DNA of 64,000 nucleotides from Thermus sp. CCB_US3_UF1 (GTDB lineage: Bacteria > Deinococcota > Deinococci > Deinococcales > Thermaceae): positions 682,001 through 746,000 of the forward strand of contig NC_017278.1 in the NCBI RefSeq assembly GCF_000236585.1. The letters are read 5' to 3'. The notes under the pieces are model-generated. The model searched no databases, was not told the origin of the DNA, and worked only from the letters and a program-made list of their open reading frames with translations. Position 1 is the first letter of the stretch; each line of letters begins with the position of its first letter. This document shows, piece after piece, positions 34,295 through 42,772 of this stretch. The translations under genes and the position numbers were made by a program.

Positions 34295-34946
34295 GCCGGC
34301 TTTCCGCGAGATGGTGAGCCGCCTCCTGGAACAGGAAGGGTACAGGATCCTCCAGGCGGAAAACGGGGAGGAGGCTTTGGGGCTTTTGGGCCGGGCAGAC
34401 CTGGTGGTCTTGGACATCAACATGCCCAAGCTGAACGGTTTGGAGCTTCTGGAGATCATCCGCGAGTACGATCGGGAACTGCCCGTGCTCATGCTCACCG
34501 CTTACGACAAGGAAGAGGACCGGGTGACGGGCCTCACCCTGGGTGCCGACGATTACATGGGCAAGCCTCTGCGGGCCCGGGAGTTCTTGGCCCGGGTGAA
34601 GGCCCTTTTGCGGCGCTCGAAGCGCTTTGAGGTCCTGCGGGTAGGATCGTTGGAGCTAGATCCCTTCACGGAGGAAGCCCGCCTGGAAGGCAGGCTTTTG
34701 GACCTTTCCTCCACCGAGTTCCGCCTTCTTTTGGCTTTGGCCCGTCACCCTGGGGCTACCCTTCCCCGCGCCCACCTCTTCGCCCAGGTCTGGGGTTTGG
34801 AGGAGGAAGTAGACGAGAGGGTAGTAGACACCACCGTGGCGCGCCTGCGGAAAAAACTTGGAGATAACCCTAAAAATCCCCGTTACATCGCCACGGTCTT
34901 TGGCCGGGGTTACCGCCTTCTGGTGGACCAGGGGGCATCGCCTTGA
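34266..34946 (+). CDS. OmpR/PhoB-family response regulator
   Basis: The 226-residue protein has a receiver (Asp50 in LVVLDINMPKLNG, LTAYDKEEDRVTGLTLGADDYMGKP) and a winged-helix DNA-binding domain (LDLSSTEFRLLLALARHPGATLPRAHLFAQVWG, ending RKKLGDNPKNPRYIATVFGRGYRL). GGGAGGAG precedes the ATG inside the end of the stand-alone receiver gene. With the kinase and that receiver it forms a three-component set, whose target genes are unknown. The divergent exported-protein gene next to the operon is one candidate target. Confidence 0.92.
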   Translation: MPTILVVDDEPAFREMVSRLLEQEGYRILQAENGEEALGLLGRADLVVLDINMPKLNGLELLEIIREYDRELPVLMLTAYDKEEDRVTGLTLGADDYMGKPLRAREFLARVKALLRRSKRFEVLRVGSLELDPFTEEARLEGRLLDLSSTEFRLLLALARHPGATLPRAHLFAQVWGLEEEVDERVVDTTVARLRKKLGDNPKNPRYIATVFGRGYRLLVDQGASP

Positions 34947-34948
34947 CC

Positions 34949-34954
34949 TATCAT
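34949..34954 (+). promoter_or_regulatory. Leaderless -10 of the pseudouridine synthase gene
   Basis: TATCAT ends seven bases before the GTG at 34962. This points to that codon rather than the ATG at 34953, which lies within the hexamer. Confidence 0.5.
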
Positions 34955-34961
34955 GGGGAGC

Positions 34962-35894
34962 GTGGTGCGCTTCCGTGCCGAGGGCGTCCGGCTGGACCAG
35001 GCGGTGGCCGAGGCCTGCGGCGTGAGCCGGGCCCGGGCCCAGGACTGGATCCAGGGGGGCCGGGTGCGGGTGGGGGAGAAGGTGGTGGCCAAGCCCGCGT
35101 ACCGCCTCAAAGGGGAGGAGGTCCTGGTGGACCCCCCGGAGGAGGCGGCCCTGGTGGTGCCCGAAGACCTTCCCCTTCCCGTCCTGTACGAGGACGAAGA
35201 CCTCCTGGTCCTGAACAAGCCCCCGGGCCTCCTCACCCACCCGGCCCCCGGCGTCTACACGGGCACGGTGGTGAACGCCCTCCTGGGCCGTTACTTTCCC
35301 CCCGTGGAGGCGGAGCGCCCCGAGCTGGTCCGCCCGGGGATCGTCCACCGCCTGGACAAGGACACCAGCGGCGTCCTGGTGGTGGCCAAGCACCCGGGGG
35401 CCCTCGAGGCCCTGGCCCGTGCCTTCCGCGACCGCCTGGTGATGAAGCGCTACCTGGCCCTCACCGAGGGGTACCCCAAGGAAGGCACCCTGGTGGCCCC
35501 CATCGGGCGGCATCCCGTGGAACGGCACAAGATGCACGTGGGCGGGGTGGCCCCCCGGTACGCGGAAACCCATTTCCAGGTCCTGGCCACCGCGGGCCCC
35601 TACGCCCTGGTGGAGGCCAGGCCCCATACGGGCCGCACCCACCAGATCCGCGTCCACCTCAAGCACCTGAAGGCCCCCATCCTGGGGGACGAGGTCTATG
35701 GCCGCAAGAGCCCCCATATCGGGCGGCAGGCCCTGCACGCTTACGAGCTGCGCATCCCCCACCCCCGCACGGGCCGCCTCCTGGAGTTTCTGGCCCCGGT
35801 GCCCGCCGACATGGTGCGGGCTTGGGAGGCCTTGGGGGGAAGCTGGCCGGAGGGGATTGGGCGGGAGGCAACAGAGCCCCAAGGGGTTCCCTAG
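34962..35894 (+). CDS. rluD: RluA/RluD-family 23S rRNA pseudouridine synthase
   Basis: It isomerises uridines to pseudouridine in rRNA. The 310-residue protein has an N-terminal S4 RNA-binding domain (about 1-60, RLDQAVAEACGVSRARAQDWIQGGRVRVGE) and the catalytic domain with HRLDKDTSGVLVVAK (catalytic aspartate), ARPHTGRTHQIRVHL and LHAYEL. Size and the S4 domain favour RluD over RluA, but target sites cannot be read off. I chose GTG 34962 from the promoter position; ATG 34953 would add three residues. The stop codon shares the four bases CTAG with that of convergent lysN. Confidence 0.88.
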   Translation: MVRFRAEGVRLDQAVAEACGVSRARAQDWIQGGRVRVGEKVVAKPAYRLKGEEVLVDPPEEAALVVPEDLPLPVLYEDEDLLVLNKPPGLLTHPAPGVYTGTVVNALLGRYFPPVEAERPELVRPGIVHRLDKDTSGVLVVAKHPGALEALARAFRDRLVMKRYLALTEGYPKEGTLVAPIGRHPVERHKMHVGGVAPRYAETHFQVLATAGPYALVEARPHTGRTHQIRVHLKHLKAPILGDEVYGRKSPHIGRQALHAYELRIPHPRTGRLLEFLAPVPADMVRAWEALGGSWPEGIGREATEPQGVP

Positions 35895-37084
35895 ACCATC
35901 GCCAAAAGCCCTTTGAGGGCCTTCCCCAGCCGGCGCACCCCCTCTTCCATGCGCGCCCGGTCCATGGTGGCGTAGGAAAGCCGCAAGGTGTTCTCCCCGC
36001 CCCCGGCGGCGAAGAAGGGCCCCCCGGGCACGAAGGCCACGTTCTCCTCTATGGCCTTTTGGAAAAGCCTCTCGGCGGAGAGGCCTTTAGGAAGCTCCAT
36101 CCAGACGAACATCCCTCCCTTGGGCCGGGTGTAACGCACCTCCTCGGGCATCTCCCGCCCTAGGGCCTCCAGCATGGCCTCGGCCTTGGCCCGGTAGACG
36201 GCGCGGATCCTTTCCAGGCGCTCTGGGAAGCCCTCCCTCACCAGCTCGTGCACCAGGATCTGGTTGAGGACCGGGGTGTGCAGGTCCACCCCCTGCTTGG
36301 CCTGGGTGAGCTTGAGGATGACCTCCGGGTGGGCGACCACGAAGGCCACCCGGAGCCCGGGGGCCAGGACCTTGGAGAAGCTGCTGAGGTAGACCACCCC
36401 CGGGTAGCCTGCTTCCCGCGAGAGCTCAAAGAGGCTGGGCAGGCGGGCCTGGCCGAAGTAGAGCTCGCGGTAGGCGTCGTCCTCCACCACCACCAGGCCC
36501 TGGGCCATGGCCAGCTCCAGAAGCCTTTGCCGAGCGGCCAAGGGCATGAGCCCCCCCGAAGGGTTCTGGAAGGAGGGGATGAGGTAGAGGAAGCGGGGCC
36601 TTTCCCCCTTGAGGACGGCCTCCAGCAGGGTGAGGTCCGGCCCCTCCTCCCCCGCGGGCACGGTGAGGAAGCGGGGGCCATAGGCCCGGAAGGCCTGGAT
36701 GGCCCCCATGTAGCTGGGCGCCTCGAGGAGCACCGGGCTACCCTCGTCCAGGAAGACCTTGCCCAACAGGTCCAGGGCCTGCTGGCTTCCCGTGGTGATG
36801 AGGACCTCCTCCGGGCTCACCCCAAGCCACTCCGCCACCCAGGCCCGCAAGGGGAGGTAGCCCTCCGTGGGCCCGTACTGCAGGGCTACCTCCCCCTTTT
36901 CCCGCAGGATGGCCGCCGCCTTCTCCGCGGCCTCCTCCTTGGGGAAGAGCTCGGGGGCGGGAAGCCCCCCGGCGAAGCTGATGACCCCGGGGCGGGCGGT
37001 GAGCTTGAGGAGTTCCCGGATGGTGGAGGCTTGGATCCGGCCCGCCCGCTGGCCAAAAAGGGTACTCCAGTCCAGGGTTTTCAC
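35891..37084 (-). CDS. lysN: 2-aminoadipate transaminase LysN
   Basis: A PLP enzyme of lysine biosynthesis through alpha-aminoadipate, the pathway used by Thermus, which also acts on related amino acids. The 397-residue protein aligns along its length with my memory of the Thermus enzyme: GRIQASTIRELLKLTARPGVISFAGGLPAPELFP at the N-terminus, ITTGSQQALDLLGKVF, PSFQNPSGG, the PLP lysine in SSFSKVLAPGLRVAF and RPKGGMFVWMELP. GTG 37084 follows TAGAAT by six bases, so it is leaderless. The other lysine genes are elsewhere. Confidence 0.92.
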   Translation of the reverse strand: MKTLDWSTLFGQRAGRIQASTIRELLKLTARPGVISFAGGLPAPELFPKEEAAEKAAAILREKGEVALQYGPTEGYLPLRAWVAEWLGVSPEEVLITTGSQQALDLLGKVFLDEGSPVLLEAPSYMGAIQAFRAYGPRFLTVPAGEEGPDLTLLEAVLKGERPRFLYLIPSFQNPSGGLMPLAARQRLLELAMAQGLVVVEDDAYRELYFGQARLPSLFELSREAGYPGVVYLSSFSKVLAPGLRVAFVVAHPEVILKLTQAKQGVDLHTPVLNQILVHELVREGFPERLERIRAVYRAKAEAMLEALGREMPEEVRYTRPKGGMFVWMELPKGLSAERLFQKAIEENVAFVPGGPFFAAGGGENTLRLSYATMDRARMEEGVRRLGKALKGLLAMV

Positions 37085-37090
37085 CCACCC

Positions 37091-37096
37091 ATTCTA
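37091..37096 (-). promoter_or_regulatory. Leaderless -10 of lysN
   Basis: TAGAAT on the minus strand stands six bases before the GTG at 37084, 18 bases after the dgt stop codon. Confidence 0.6.
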
Positions 37097-37114
37097 CTCC
37101 TCGCCCGGGGAGCC

Positions 37115-38245
37115 TTAGGGAAAAAGCTTGCGGTAGGCCTCCAGGGCGAAGCGGTCCGTCATGCCCGCCAGGTAGTCGCAGACCGCCCGCTCCAAGCCCT
37201 CCTCGGGGATCCGGGCCTGGACCTCCTTGGGCAGGGTTTCCGGGTAGCGGGTGTAGGCCTGGAAAAGCCCTTCCAGCACGGCTTCGGCCTTGCGGCGCTC
37301 CCGCAGGACCTCCGGGTGGCGGTAAAGCCTCTCCCTCAAGAAGGCCTTGAGCTCCCCGTGGGCCCTCTCCGCCTCGGGGGTGAGGGCGGCCAGGCGCTCG
37401 GGGTGCTCTCGCACCCCATCGGCGCTCTTCACCCCGGCCCGTTCCACCCGCTCGTGGGTGGCCAGGATGGCGTGGGTGATGAGGTAGCCCAGAACCTCCC
37501 GCACCAGGATCCGGCGGGCGAGCTCGGAAAGCCGGGCCAGGTCCAGGCCCTCCTCCTGGGCCAGGGCCTGCAGGAGGGGGACCTCCAGAAGCTCTTCTGG
37601 CCGCAGGAGGCCGCTGCGCAGGCCGTCGTCCAGGTCGTGGGCGGCGTAGGCGATGGCGTCGGAGAGGTCCACCACCTGGGCCTCGAGGGTGCCCTGCCCG
37701 GGGTAGTCCCCCTTGGAGCCCAGGGCGTAAGCGGCCTCATGGGTGGCCACCCCTTCCCGCACCTCGTAGGTGAGGTTCAGGCCGGGGAAGCCGGGGTAGC
37801 GCACCTCGAGACGGGTGAGGAGGCGCAGGGCCTGGGCGTTGTGCTCAAACCCCCCATGCTCCCGCATGAGCTCGTGCAGGACCCGCTCCCCGGCGTGGCC
37901 GAAGGGGGGGTGGCCCAGGTCGTGGGAGAGGGCGATGGCCTCGGTGAGGTCCTCGTTGAGGCCCAGGGCCCGGGCGATGGACCGGGAAACCTGGGCCACC
38001 TCCAGGGTGTGGGTGAGGCGGGTGCGGTAGTAGTCCCCCGCCCAGTTGGGGAAGACCTGGGTCTTGTACTCCAGGCGCCGGAAGGCGGTGGTGTGCAGGA
38101 TCCGGTCCCGGTCCTTCTGGTAGGGGGTGCGGTAGGGGGACTCGGGCTCGGGGTATTCCCGCCCCCGGGTGTGGGCGGAGCGCTGCGCGTAGGGGGCAAG
38201 CCTTTCCGCCTCCCACTCCAAAAGCCTTTCCCGGGGGAAGAGCAT
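37115..38245 (-). CDS. dgt: dNTP triphosphohydrolase (dGTPase family)
   Basis: It hydrolyses dNTPs to nucleosides and triphosphate and so controls dNTP pools. The 376-residue HD-domain protein has TAFRRLEYKTQVF, RLTHTLEVAQVSRSIA, the metal site SHDLGHPPFGHAGE and ICDYLAGMTDRFAL-type C-terminal residues (VCDYLAGMTDRFALEAYRKLF). The Thermus family member is activated by mixed dNTPs. The ATG follows the TAG of fabF directly (TAGATG), so dgt is the last gene of the fatty-acid block. Confidence 0.93.
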   Translation of the reverse strand: MLFPRERLLEWEAERLAPYAQRSAHTRGREYPEPESPYRTPYQKDRDRILHTTAFRRLEYKTQVFPNWAGDYYRTRLTHTLEVAQVSRSIARALGLNEDLTEAIALSHDLGHPPFGHAGERVLHELMREHGGFEHNAQALRLLTRLEVRYPGFPGLNLTYEVREGVATHEAAYALGSKGDYPGQGTLEAQVVDLSDAIAYAAHDLDDGLRSGLLRPEELLEVPLLQALAQEEGLDLARLSELARRILVREVLGYLITHAILATHERVERAGVKSADGVREHPERLAALTPEAERAHGELKAFLRERLYRHPEVLRERRKAEAVLEGLFQAYTRYPETLPKEVQARIPEEGLERAVCDYLAGMTDRFALEAYRKLFP

Positions 38246-39472
38246 CTAGACCCTGCGGAAAAGCAGCACGGCGTTCTGCCCGCCAAAGGCGAAGGAGTTG
38301 GAAAGGGCGTAGTCCACCCGGGCCTCCCGGGGCTCGGGCACGAAGTCCAGGTCCAGCTCGGGGTCGGGGTCCTCCATGTTGATGGTGGGGGGGATGACCC
38401 CGTGGAAGAGGGCCTGGACCGTGGCGATGGCCTCAATCCCCCCCGCTGCCCCCAGGAGGTGGCCGGTCATGCTCTTGGTGCTGGAAACCATAAGCTTTTT
38501 GGCGTGCTCCCCGAAAACCGCCTTGATGGCCAGGACCTCCGCCCGGTCCCCCACGGGGGTGGAGGTGCCGTGGGCGTTGATGTAGCCCACCTGCTCCGGG
38601 CTCACCCCGGCGTCCTCGAGGGCGCGCCGCATGGCCAAGGCGGCCCCTTGGCCCTCGGGGTGGGGCTCGGTGATGTGGTGGGCGTCGGCGCTACGGCCAA
38701 AGCCGATGACCTCGGCGTAGATCCGGGCCCCCCGGCGCCTGGCGTGCTCGTACTCCTCCAGGACCAAGACCCCGGCCCCTTCCCCCATCACGAACCCATC
38801 CCGGGAGCGGGTGAAGGGGCGGCTGGCCTTCTCCGGCTCCTCGTTGCGGGTGGAAAGGGCCCGCATCACGGCGAAGGCCCCTATGGCCATGGGGGTGATG
38901 GCCGCTTCCGCCCCCCCGGCCAGGACGATGTCCGCCTCCCCCAGTTGGATCATGCGTAGGGCGCTGCCGATGGCGTCCGAGCCCGTGGCGCAGGCGGTGA
39001 CCACGGTGGAGGAAGGCCCCCTGAAGCCGTAGCGCATGGCGATGTGGGCCGAGGCCATGTTGGCGATCATCATGGGGATGAAGAAGGGGCTGATGCGGTT
39101 GGGACCCCGTTCCAGGAAGACCTTGCTCTGGGCCTCCCAGGTCTCCATCCCCCCGATCCCGGTGCCCACCAGGGTACCCACCCGCTCGGGGGGGAGTTTC
39201 TCCGGTTCCAGCCCCGCGTCTTGGAGGGCCAGCTCCGCGGCGATGAGGGCGTACTGGACAAAGCGGTCCAGGCGCCTTAGCTCCTTCTTGTCCAGGTAGT
39301 CCTCAGGGTTCACCCGCACCTCGGCGGCGATGCGCACCGGGAGGACCGAGGCGTCAAAGCGGGTGATGGGGCCCACCCCGCTCCTGCCTTCCAGCTGGGC
39401 CTTGTGGTAGGCCTCGGCCCCCACGCCGATGGGGGTTAGGGGGCCTAGGCCGGTGACCACCACGCGTCGCAT
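38246..39472 (-). CDS. fabF: 3-oxoacyl-ACP synthase II
   Basis: The elongating condensing enzyme of fatty acid synthesis. The 408-residue protein starts [18 protein letters not shown], with the catalytic cysteine in [17 protein letters not shown], the histidines in [15 protein letters not shown] and [17 protein letters not shown], and the C-terminal [15 protein letters not shown]. The ATG at 39472 is six bases after TATACT and lacks a ribosome binding site, so it has its own leaderless promoter. A very G+C-rich hairpin separates it from acpP. Confidence 0.97.
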   Translation of the reverse strand: MRRVVVTGLGPLTPIGVGAEAYHKAQLEGRSGVGPITRFDASVLPVRIAAEVRVNPEDYLDKKELRRLDRFVQYALIAAELALQDAGLEPEKLPPERVGTLVGTGIGGMETWEAQSKVFLERGPNRISPFFIPMMIANMASAHIAMRYGFRGPSSTVVTACATGSDAIGSALRMIQLGEADIVLAGGAEAAITPMAIGAFAVMRALSTRNEEPEKASRPFTRSRDGFVMGEGAGVLVLEEYEHARRRGARIYAEVIGFGRSADAHHITEPHPEGQGAALAMRRALEDAGVSPEQVGYINAHGTSTPVGDRAEVLAIKAVFGEHAKKLMVSSTKSMTGHLLGAAGGIEAIATVQALFHGVIPPTINMEDPDPELDLDFVPEPREARVDYALSNSFAFGGQNAVLLFRRV

Positions 39473-39478
39473 GGGGGT

Positions 39479-39484
39479 AGTATA
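39479..39484 (-). promoter_or_regulatory. Leaderless -10 of fabF
   Basis: TATACT on the minus strand stands six bases before the fabF ATG. Confidence 0.6.
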
Positions 39485-39507
39485 CCCTGGAGGCCTCCCC
39501 TAGACCC

Positions 39508-39533
39508 GGGGGGCGGGGAAGCCCCCGCCCCCC
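39508..39533 (-). terminator. G+C-rich hairpin between acpP and fabF
   Basis: GGGGGGCGGGG and CCCCGCCCCCC form an eleven-base-pair stem with a four-base loop after the acpP stop. There is no T run, so it is either a weak terminator or an mRNA end-stabiliser for the abundant acpP message. Confidence 0.5.
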
Positions 39534-39548
39534 CAGCCCAGGCAGGTT

Positions 39549-39791
39549 CTAGCCCAGCTTGGCCTGGATGTAGGCCACCGCGTCCTTGACGGTGCGGATC
39601 TTCTCCGCTTCCTCGTCGGAGATCTCCAGCCCGAACTCGTCCTCGAGGCCCATGATGAGCTCCACCGTGTCCAGGGAGTCCGCCCCCAGGTCCTCCACGA
39701 AGCGGGCCTCAAGGGTGATCTTCTCCGGCTCCACGGAGAGCTTGTCTGCGATAACGGCCTTGACCTTTTCAAAGATCTCCTGCTCCGTCAT
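39549..39791 (-). CDS. acpP: Acyl carrier protein
   Basis: It carries growing acyl chains on a 4'-phosphopantetheine arm attached to the serine of [12 protein letters not shown]. The 80-residue acidic protein has the usual three-helix pattern and normal length. A GGGAGG ribosome binding site lies upstream of the ATG. An extended -10 (TGGTAAAAT) just before it may give extra transcription beyond that of the fabH operon, as expected for a very abundant protein. Confidence 0.97.
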   Translation of the reverse strand: MTEQEIFEKVKAVIADKLSVEPEKITLEARFVEDLGADSLDTVELIMGLEDEFGLEISDEEAEKIRTVKDAVAYIQAKLG

Positions 39792-39809
39792 GGAAAACCT
39801 CCCGCCGGG

Positions 39810-39815
39810 ATTTTA
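39810..39815 (-). promoter_or_regulatory. Extended -10 promoter of acpP
   Basis: TAAAAT on the minus strand is preceded by TGG, fitting a TGN extended -10. It lies after the fabG stop and is followed by a leader with GGGAGG. Confidence 0.5.
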
Positions 39816-39821
39816 CCAGAC

Positions 39822-40559
39822 CTAGTGGGGCGTAAGCCCCCCGTCCACGCACAGGGTCTGCCCGGTGATATACCCCGCGGCCTCGGAAACCAGGAAGGCC
39901 ACGGCCTCCGCCACCTCCTCCGGCCTGCCGAAGCGCCCCGCGGGGATCCCCTTGAGGTAGGCCTCCTGCACCTCCTTAGGGAGCTTGGCCGTCATCTCCG
40001 TCTGGATGAAGCCTGGGGCCACGGCGTTCACCGTGATGCCCCGGGCGGCGTACTCCTTGGCCACGGCCCGGGTGAAGCCGATGAGCCCGGCCTTGGCGGC
40101 CACGTAGTTGGCCTGCCCCGGGTTGCCCAGGATCCCCACCACGCTGGTGATGTGGACGATGCGGCCAAAGCGGGCCTTCATCATGAGCTTGACCGCCTCC
40201 CGGGTGGTGCGGAAGGCCGCGGAAAGGTTGGCCTCGAGGACCGCTTCCCAGTCCTCGTCCTTCATGCGCACCAGGAGGGTGTCCCGGGTGATGCCGGCGT
40301 TGTTCACCAGGGTGTCCAGCCCCCCCAGGATCTCCGCCGCCCCGTGCACCAGGGCCATCGCGGCCTCGGCCTCCAGGAGGTTGGCCCCCAGAACCCCCAC
40401 CAGGGGGCTCCCCAGGCGCCGGGCTTCCTCCGCCACCTCCTCGGCCTTTTCCCGGTTCTGTCCGTAGTGGATCACCAGGGCGTAGCCCTCCCGGGCAAGC
40501 CTCAGGGCGATGGCCCGCCCGATGCCCCGGCTGGCTCCGGTGATGAGCGCCTTACGCAT
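39822..40559 (-). CDS. fabG: 3-oxoacyl-ACP reductase
   Basis: An NADPH-dependent short-chain dehydrogenase that reduces 3-oxoacyl-ACP. The 245-residue protein has [24 protein letters not shown], the catalytic serine in [22 protein letters not shown] with YxxxK, and the C-terminal [17 protein letters not shown]. Its ATG overlaps the end of fabD by eight bases. Confidence 0.96.
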   Translation of the reverse strand: MRKALITGASRGIGRAIALRLAREGYALVIHYGQNREKAEEVAEEARRLGSPLVGVLGANLLEAEAAMALVHGAAEILGGLDTLVNNAGITRDTLLVRMKDEDWEAVLEANLSAAFRTTREAVKLMMKARFGRIVHITSVVGILGNPGQANYVAAKAGLIGFTRAVAKEYAARGITVNAVAPGFIQTEMTAKLPKEVQEAYLKGIPAGRFGRPEEVAEAVAFLVSEAAGYITGQTLCVDGGLTPH

Positions 40560-41469
40560 CCGCCACCTCCAAGGCCCTGTTTAGGCTTTCCCGATCCGTT
40601 ACGCTGTGGGCCTCGGCCCCGGGAAGGGTGCGGGCCAAGAGGCCTTTAAGCACCTCCCCGCTGCCAAACTCCAGGAAGCGCCTGAGGCCCCGCCTTTCCA
40701 TGTCCTTCAGGATCTCCACCCAGCGCACGGGGGCGGTGATCTGCTCCAAAAGGAGGGCCCGGATCCGCTCGGGGTCCTCCTGGGGCTCGGCGGTGGCGTT
40801 GGCGTAGACGGGGAAGCGGGGGCGCCTCAGGGGGACCCGGGCCAACTCCGCCGCCAGCCGTTCCCGCGCTGGGGCCATGAGGGAGGAGTGGAAGGGGGCG
40901 GAGACGGGCAGGAAGACCACCCGGGCTCTAAGCCCCCTTAGCTTTTCCGCCGCCTTTTCCACCGCCTCCTTCCGCCCGGAGATCACCGTCTGCTCGGGGG
41001 CGTTGAGGTTGGCGATCTCCACCCCCTCGAGGTCCGAAAGGGCCTCCCGTATGGCCTCCAGGGGGAGTTTCAGGATGGCGGCCATGGCCCCTTGCCCGGG
41101 GGGAACCGCCTCCTGCATGTACCGCCCCCTAAGGCGCACCAGGCGGAGGGCGTCCTCTAGCTCCAGGGTGCCCGCGGCCACGTGGGCCGTCCACTCCCCC
41201 AGGGAGTGGCCGGCGGCCAGGAGGGGTTCCTTACCCCCCTGTTCCAGGAAGGCCCGGTAGGCGGCGTACCCCACCGCCAGGAGGGCGGGCTGCTGGTTTT
41301 CCGTGAGGGTGAGGGCCTCCTCAGGGCCCTCCCAAAGGAGCTTCAGAAGGCCGGGAAGGGCGGCTTCGGCCCGGTCCAGGACCTCCCGGGCCGCGGGGAA
41401 GGCCCGGTAGAGGTCCTGGCCCATCCCTACCCGCTGGGAGCCCTGGCCGGGGAAAAGGGCGGCGTACAT
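40552..41469 (-). CDS. fabD: Malonyl-CoA:ACP transacylase
   Basis: It loads malonate onto acyl carrier protein. The 305-residue protein starts [17 protein letters not shown], with the active-site serine in [16 protein letters not shown] and the histidine in [14 protein letters not shown]. Length is normal. The start overlaps the fabH stop by one base (TGATG), and the end overlaps fabG, so fabH-fabD-fabG are translationally coupled. Confidence 0.96.
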   Translation of the reverse strand: MYAALFPGQGSQRVGMGQDLYRAFPAAREVLDRAEAALPGLLKLLWEGPEEALTLTENQQPALLAVGYAAYRAFLEQGGKEPLLAAGHSLGEWTAHVAAGTLELEDALRLVRLRGRYMQEAVPPGQGAMAAILKLPLEAIREALSDLEGVEIANLNAPEQTVISGRKEAVEKAAEKLRGLRARVVFLPVSAPFHSSLMAPARERLAAELARVPLRRPRFPVYANATAEPQEDPERIRALLLEQITAPVRWVEILKDMERRGLRRFLEFGSGEVLKGLLARTLPGAEAHSVTDRESLNRALEVADA

Positions 41470-42437
41470 CAGGCCCCTCCCCAGGTGAGGACCGCCGCGG
41501 CCCAGGTGAGGCCGGCCCCGAAGGAGACCAGGAGGACGTGGTCCCCCTCCCGGATGCGCCCCCCGTCCACCGCCTCCTTGAGGGCCAGGGGGATGGAGGC
41601 GGTGGAGGTGTTGCCGTAGCGGTCCACGTTCACCACCACCCGTTCCCAGGGTAGGCCCAGCCGCTCCCGGGCGGCGTCAATGATGCGCAGGTTGGCCTGG
41701 TGGGGGATGAAGGCCTTGATGGCCTCGGGGGTGAGGCCGGCCTTCTCTATGGCCTCGAGGGTGGCGGTGTTCATCACCCGCACGGCAAACTTGAAGACCT
41801 CCCGTCCGTTCATGTAGAGGCGGTTGCGCATGGAGGTGCCGTCGGGAAGGCGGGGGGCCACGCAGGCGTGGTAGAGCTCCTTGCCCCCGGTGCCGTCCGC
41901 CCCCAGGACGAAGGAGCGGAAGCCGAAGCCCTCCCGCACCTTCCCCACCACCGCTGCCCCCCCGCCGTCCCCAAAGAGGACGGCCGTGGCCCGGTCATTC
42001 CAGTCCAGGATCTTGGAAAGGGCCTCGGCCCCCACCACCAGGACCTTCCGGGCCAGGCCCGCCTCCACCAGGGCGTGGGCCTGGGCCAGGCCGTAGAGCC
42101 AGCCAGGGCAGCCCGCCAGGAGGTCGTAGGCAAAGGCGGAAAGGCCGAAGCGGGCCTGGACCAAGGCGGCGGTGTCGGGGAAGAGGGCGTCCGGGGTGTT
42201 GGTGGCCACGATCACCCCGTCCACCCCCTCCAAAGCCCCCGGGTGGCGGGCGAGGAGGTCTTCCACGGCCCTAAAGGCCAGGTCCGAGGTGTACTCGTCC
42301 TCCGCGGCGATGCGTCTTTCCCGGATCCCGGTGCGGGTCACGATCCATTCGTCCGAGGTGTCCAGGTAGGCCTCGAACTCCTCGTTTTTCATGACCCTCG
42401 AGGGTGCGTAAGCCCCCAGGGCCAGGATGCCGCTCAT
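41469..42437 (-). CDS. fabH: 3-oxoacyl-ACP synthase III
   Basis: It starts fatty acid synthesis by condensing an acyl-CoA with malonyl-ACP. The 322-residue protein has EWIVTRTGIRERRIA, the catalytic cysteine in AYDLLAGCPGWLYGLA, the histidine in AFIPHQANLRIIDA and the asparagine in YGNTSTASIPLAL. Preference for branched starters, typical of Thermus lipids, cannot be read directly. The start overlaps a six-codon leaderless minicistron by ATGA, and a GGGAGG site lies inside that minicistron. Confidence 0.96.
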   Translation of the reverse strand: MSGILALGAYAPSRVMKNEEFEAYLDTSDEWIVTRTGIRERRIAAEDEYTSDLAFRAVEDLLARHPGALEGVDGVIVATNTPDALFPDTAALVQARFGLSAFAYDLLAGCPGWLYGLAQAHALVEAGLARKVLVVGAEALSKILDWNDRATAVLFGDGGGAAVVGKVREGFGFRSFVLGADGTGGKELYHACVAPRLPDGTSMRNRLYMNGREVFKFAVRVMNTATLEAIEKAGLTPEAIKAFIPHQANLRIIDAARERLGLPWERVVVNVDRYGNTSTASIPLALKEAVDGGRIREGDHVLLVSFGAGLTWAAAVLTWGGA

Positions 42438-42454
42438 GCCTGACCTCCCGTCAT
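42434..42454 (-). CDS. Six-codon leaderless minicistron coupled to fabH
   Basis: ATG at 42454 opens a frame encoding MTGGQA and ends in a TGA that overlaps the fabH ATG (ATGA). TATAGT stands seven bases before this ATG, the normal distance for a leaderless start. The Gly-Gly codons form the GGGAGG ribosome binding site of fabH. It may serve as a translational landing pad. There is no direct evidence that the peptide matters. Confidence 0.45.
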   Translation of the reverse strand: MTGGQA

Positions 42455-42461
42455 GGGCCTC

Positions 42462-42467
42462 ACTATA
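42462..42467 (-). promoter_or_regulatory. -10 of the fabH operon
   Basis: TATAGT on the minus strand, just after the rpmF terminator and seven bases before the minicistron ATG. Confidence 0.6.
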
Positions 42468-42479
42468 CCCGCCTGGAGG

Positions 42480-42507
42480 GAAAAAGATGAGGCCCCCTCA
42501 AGGGGCC
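42480..42507 (-). terminator. Terminator of rpmF
   Basis: On the minus strand GGCCCC and GGGGCC pair around a five-base loop (42491-42507), followed by TCATCTTTTT. Confidence 0.75.
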
Positions 42508-42527
42508 CCCGGGTGTCTTGACCGGGT

Positions 42528-42710
42528 CTAGACTTCCAGGACCTTGCGCCCGTCGTAGTAGCCGCACTCGGGGCAGACGGTGTGGGGAGGGCGCATCGCC
42601 TTGCACTCGGGGCAGGGGACCAGGGTCGGGGGGGTTAGGGCGTGGTGGCTCCTGCGGGCGTCGCGCCGCGCCTTAGAGGTCTTCTTCTTGGGTACCGGGT
42701 GCTTGGCCAT
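42528..42710 (-). CDS. rpmF: 50S ribosomal protein bL32
   Basis: A small protein of the large ribosomal subunit. The 60-residue product, starting [25 protein letters not shown], has the Thermus zinc-finger type CPECKAM...CPECGYY. I chose the ATG at 42710 because the family begins [10 protein letters not shown] and GGGAGG lies upstream. A leader of about 45 bases with a stable hairpin precedes it, and a terminator separates it from the fabH operon. Confidence 0.97.
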   Translation of the reverse strand: MAKHPVPKKKTSKARRDARRSHHALTPPTLVPCPECKAMRPPHTVCPECGYYDGRKVLEV

Positions 42711-42725
42711 TTCCAATCCTCCCTG

Positions 42726-42763
42726 GGGGGGCCCTTGCCCCCCGCTAAACCCCTGGTAGTATA
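42726..42763 (-). promoter_or_regulatory. rpmF promoter and leader hairpin
   Basis: TATACT (42763-42758 on the minus strand) is the -10. In the leader GGGGGGC and GCCCCCC pair around a four-base loop (42726-42743), directly before GGGAGG. The hairpin could limit ribosome access. Confidence 0.5.
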
Positions 42764-42772
42764 GCAGACCCG

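Noticed and set aside
36248-38959. A 903-codon open frame on the plus strand across lysN, dgt and fabF
   Set aside because: It lies opposite three strongly supported genes, has the Gly/Pro/Leu-rich low-complexity composition of antisense frames in high-G+C DNA, and has no promoter or ribosome binding site.
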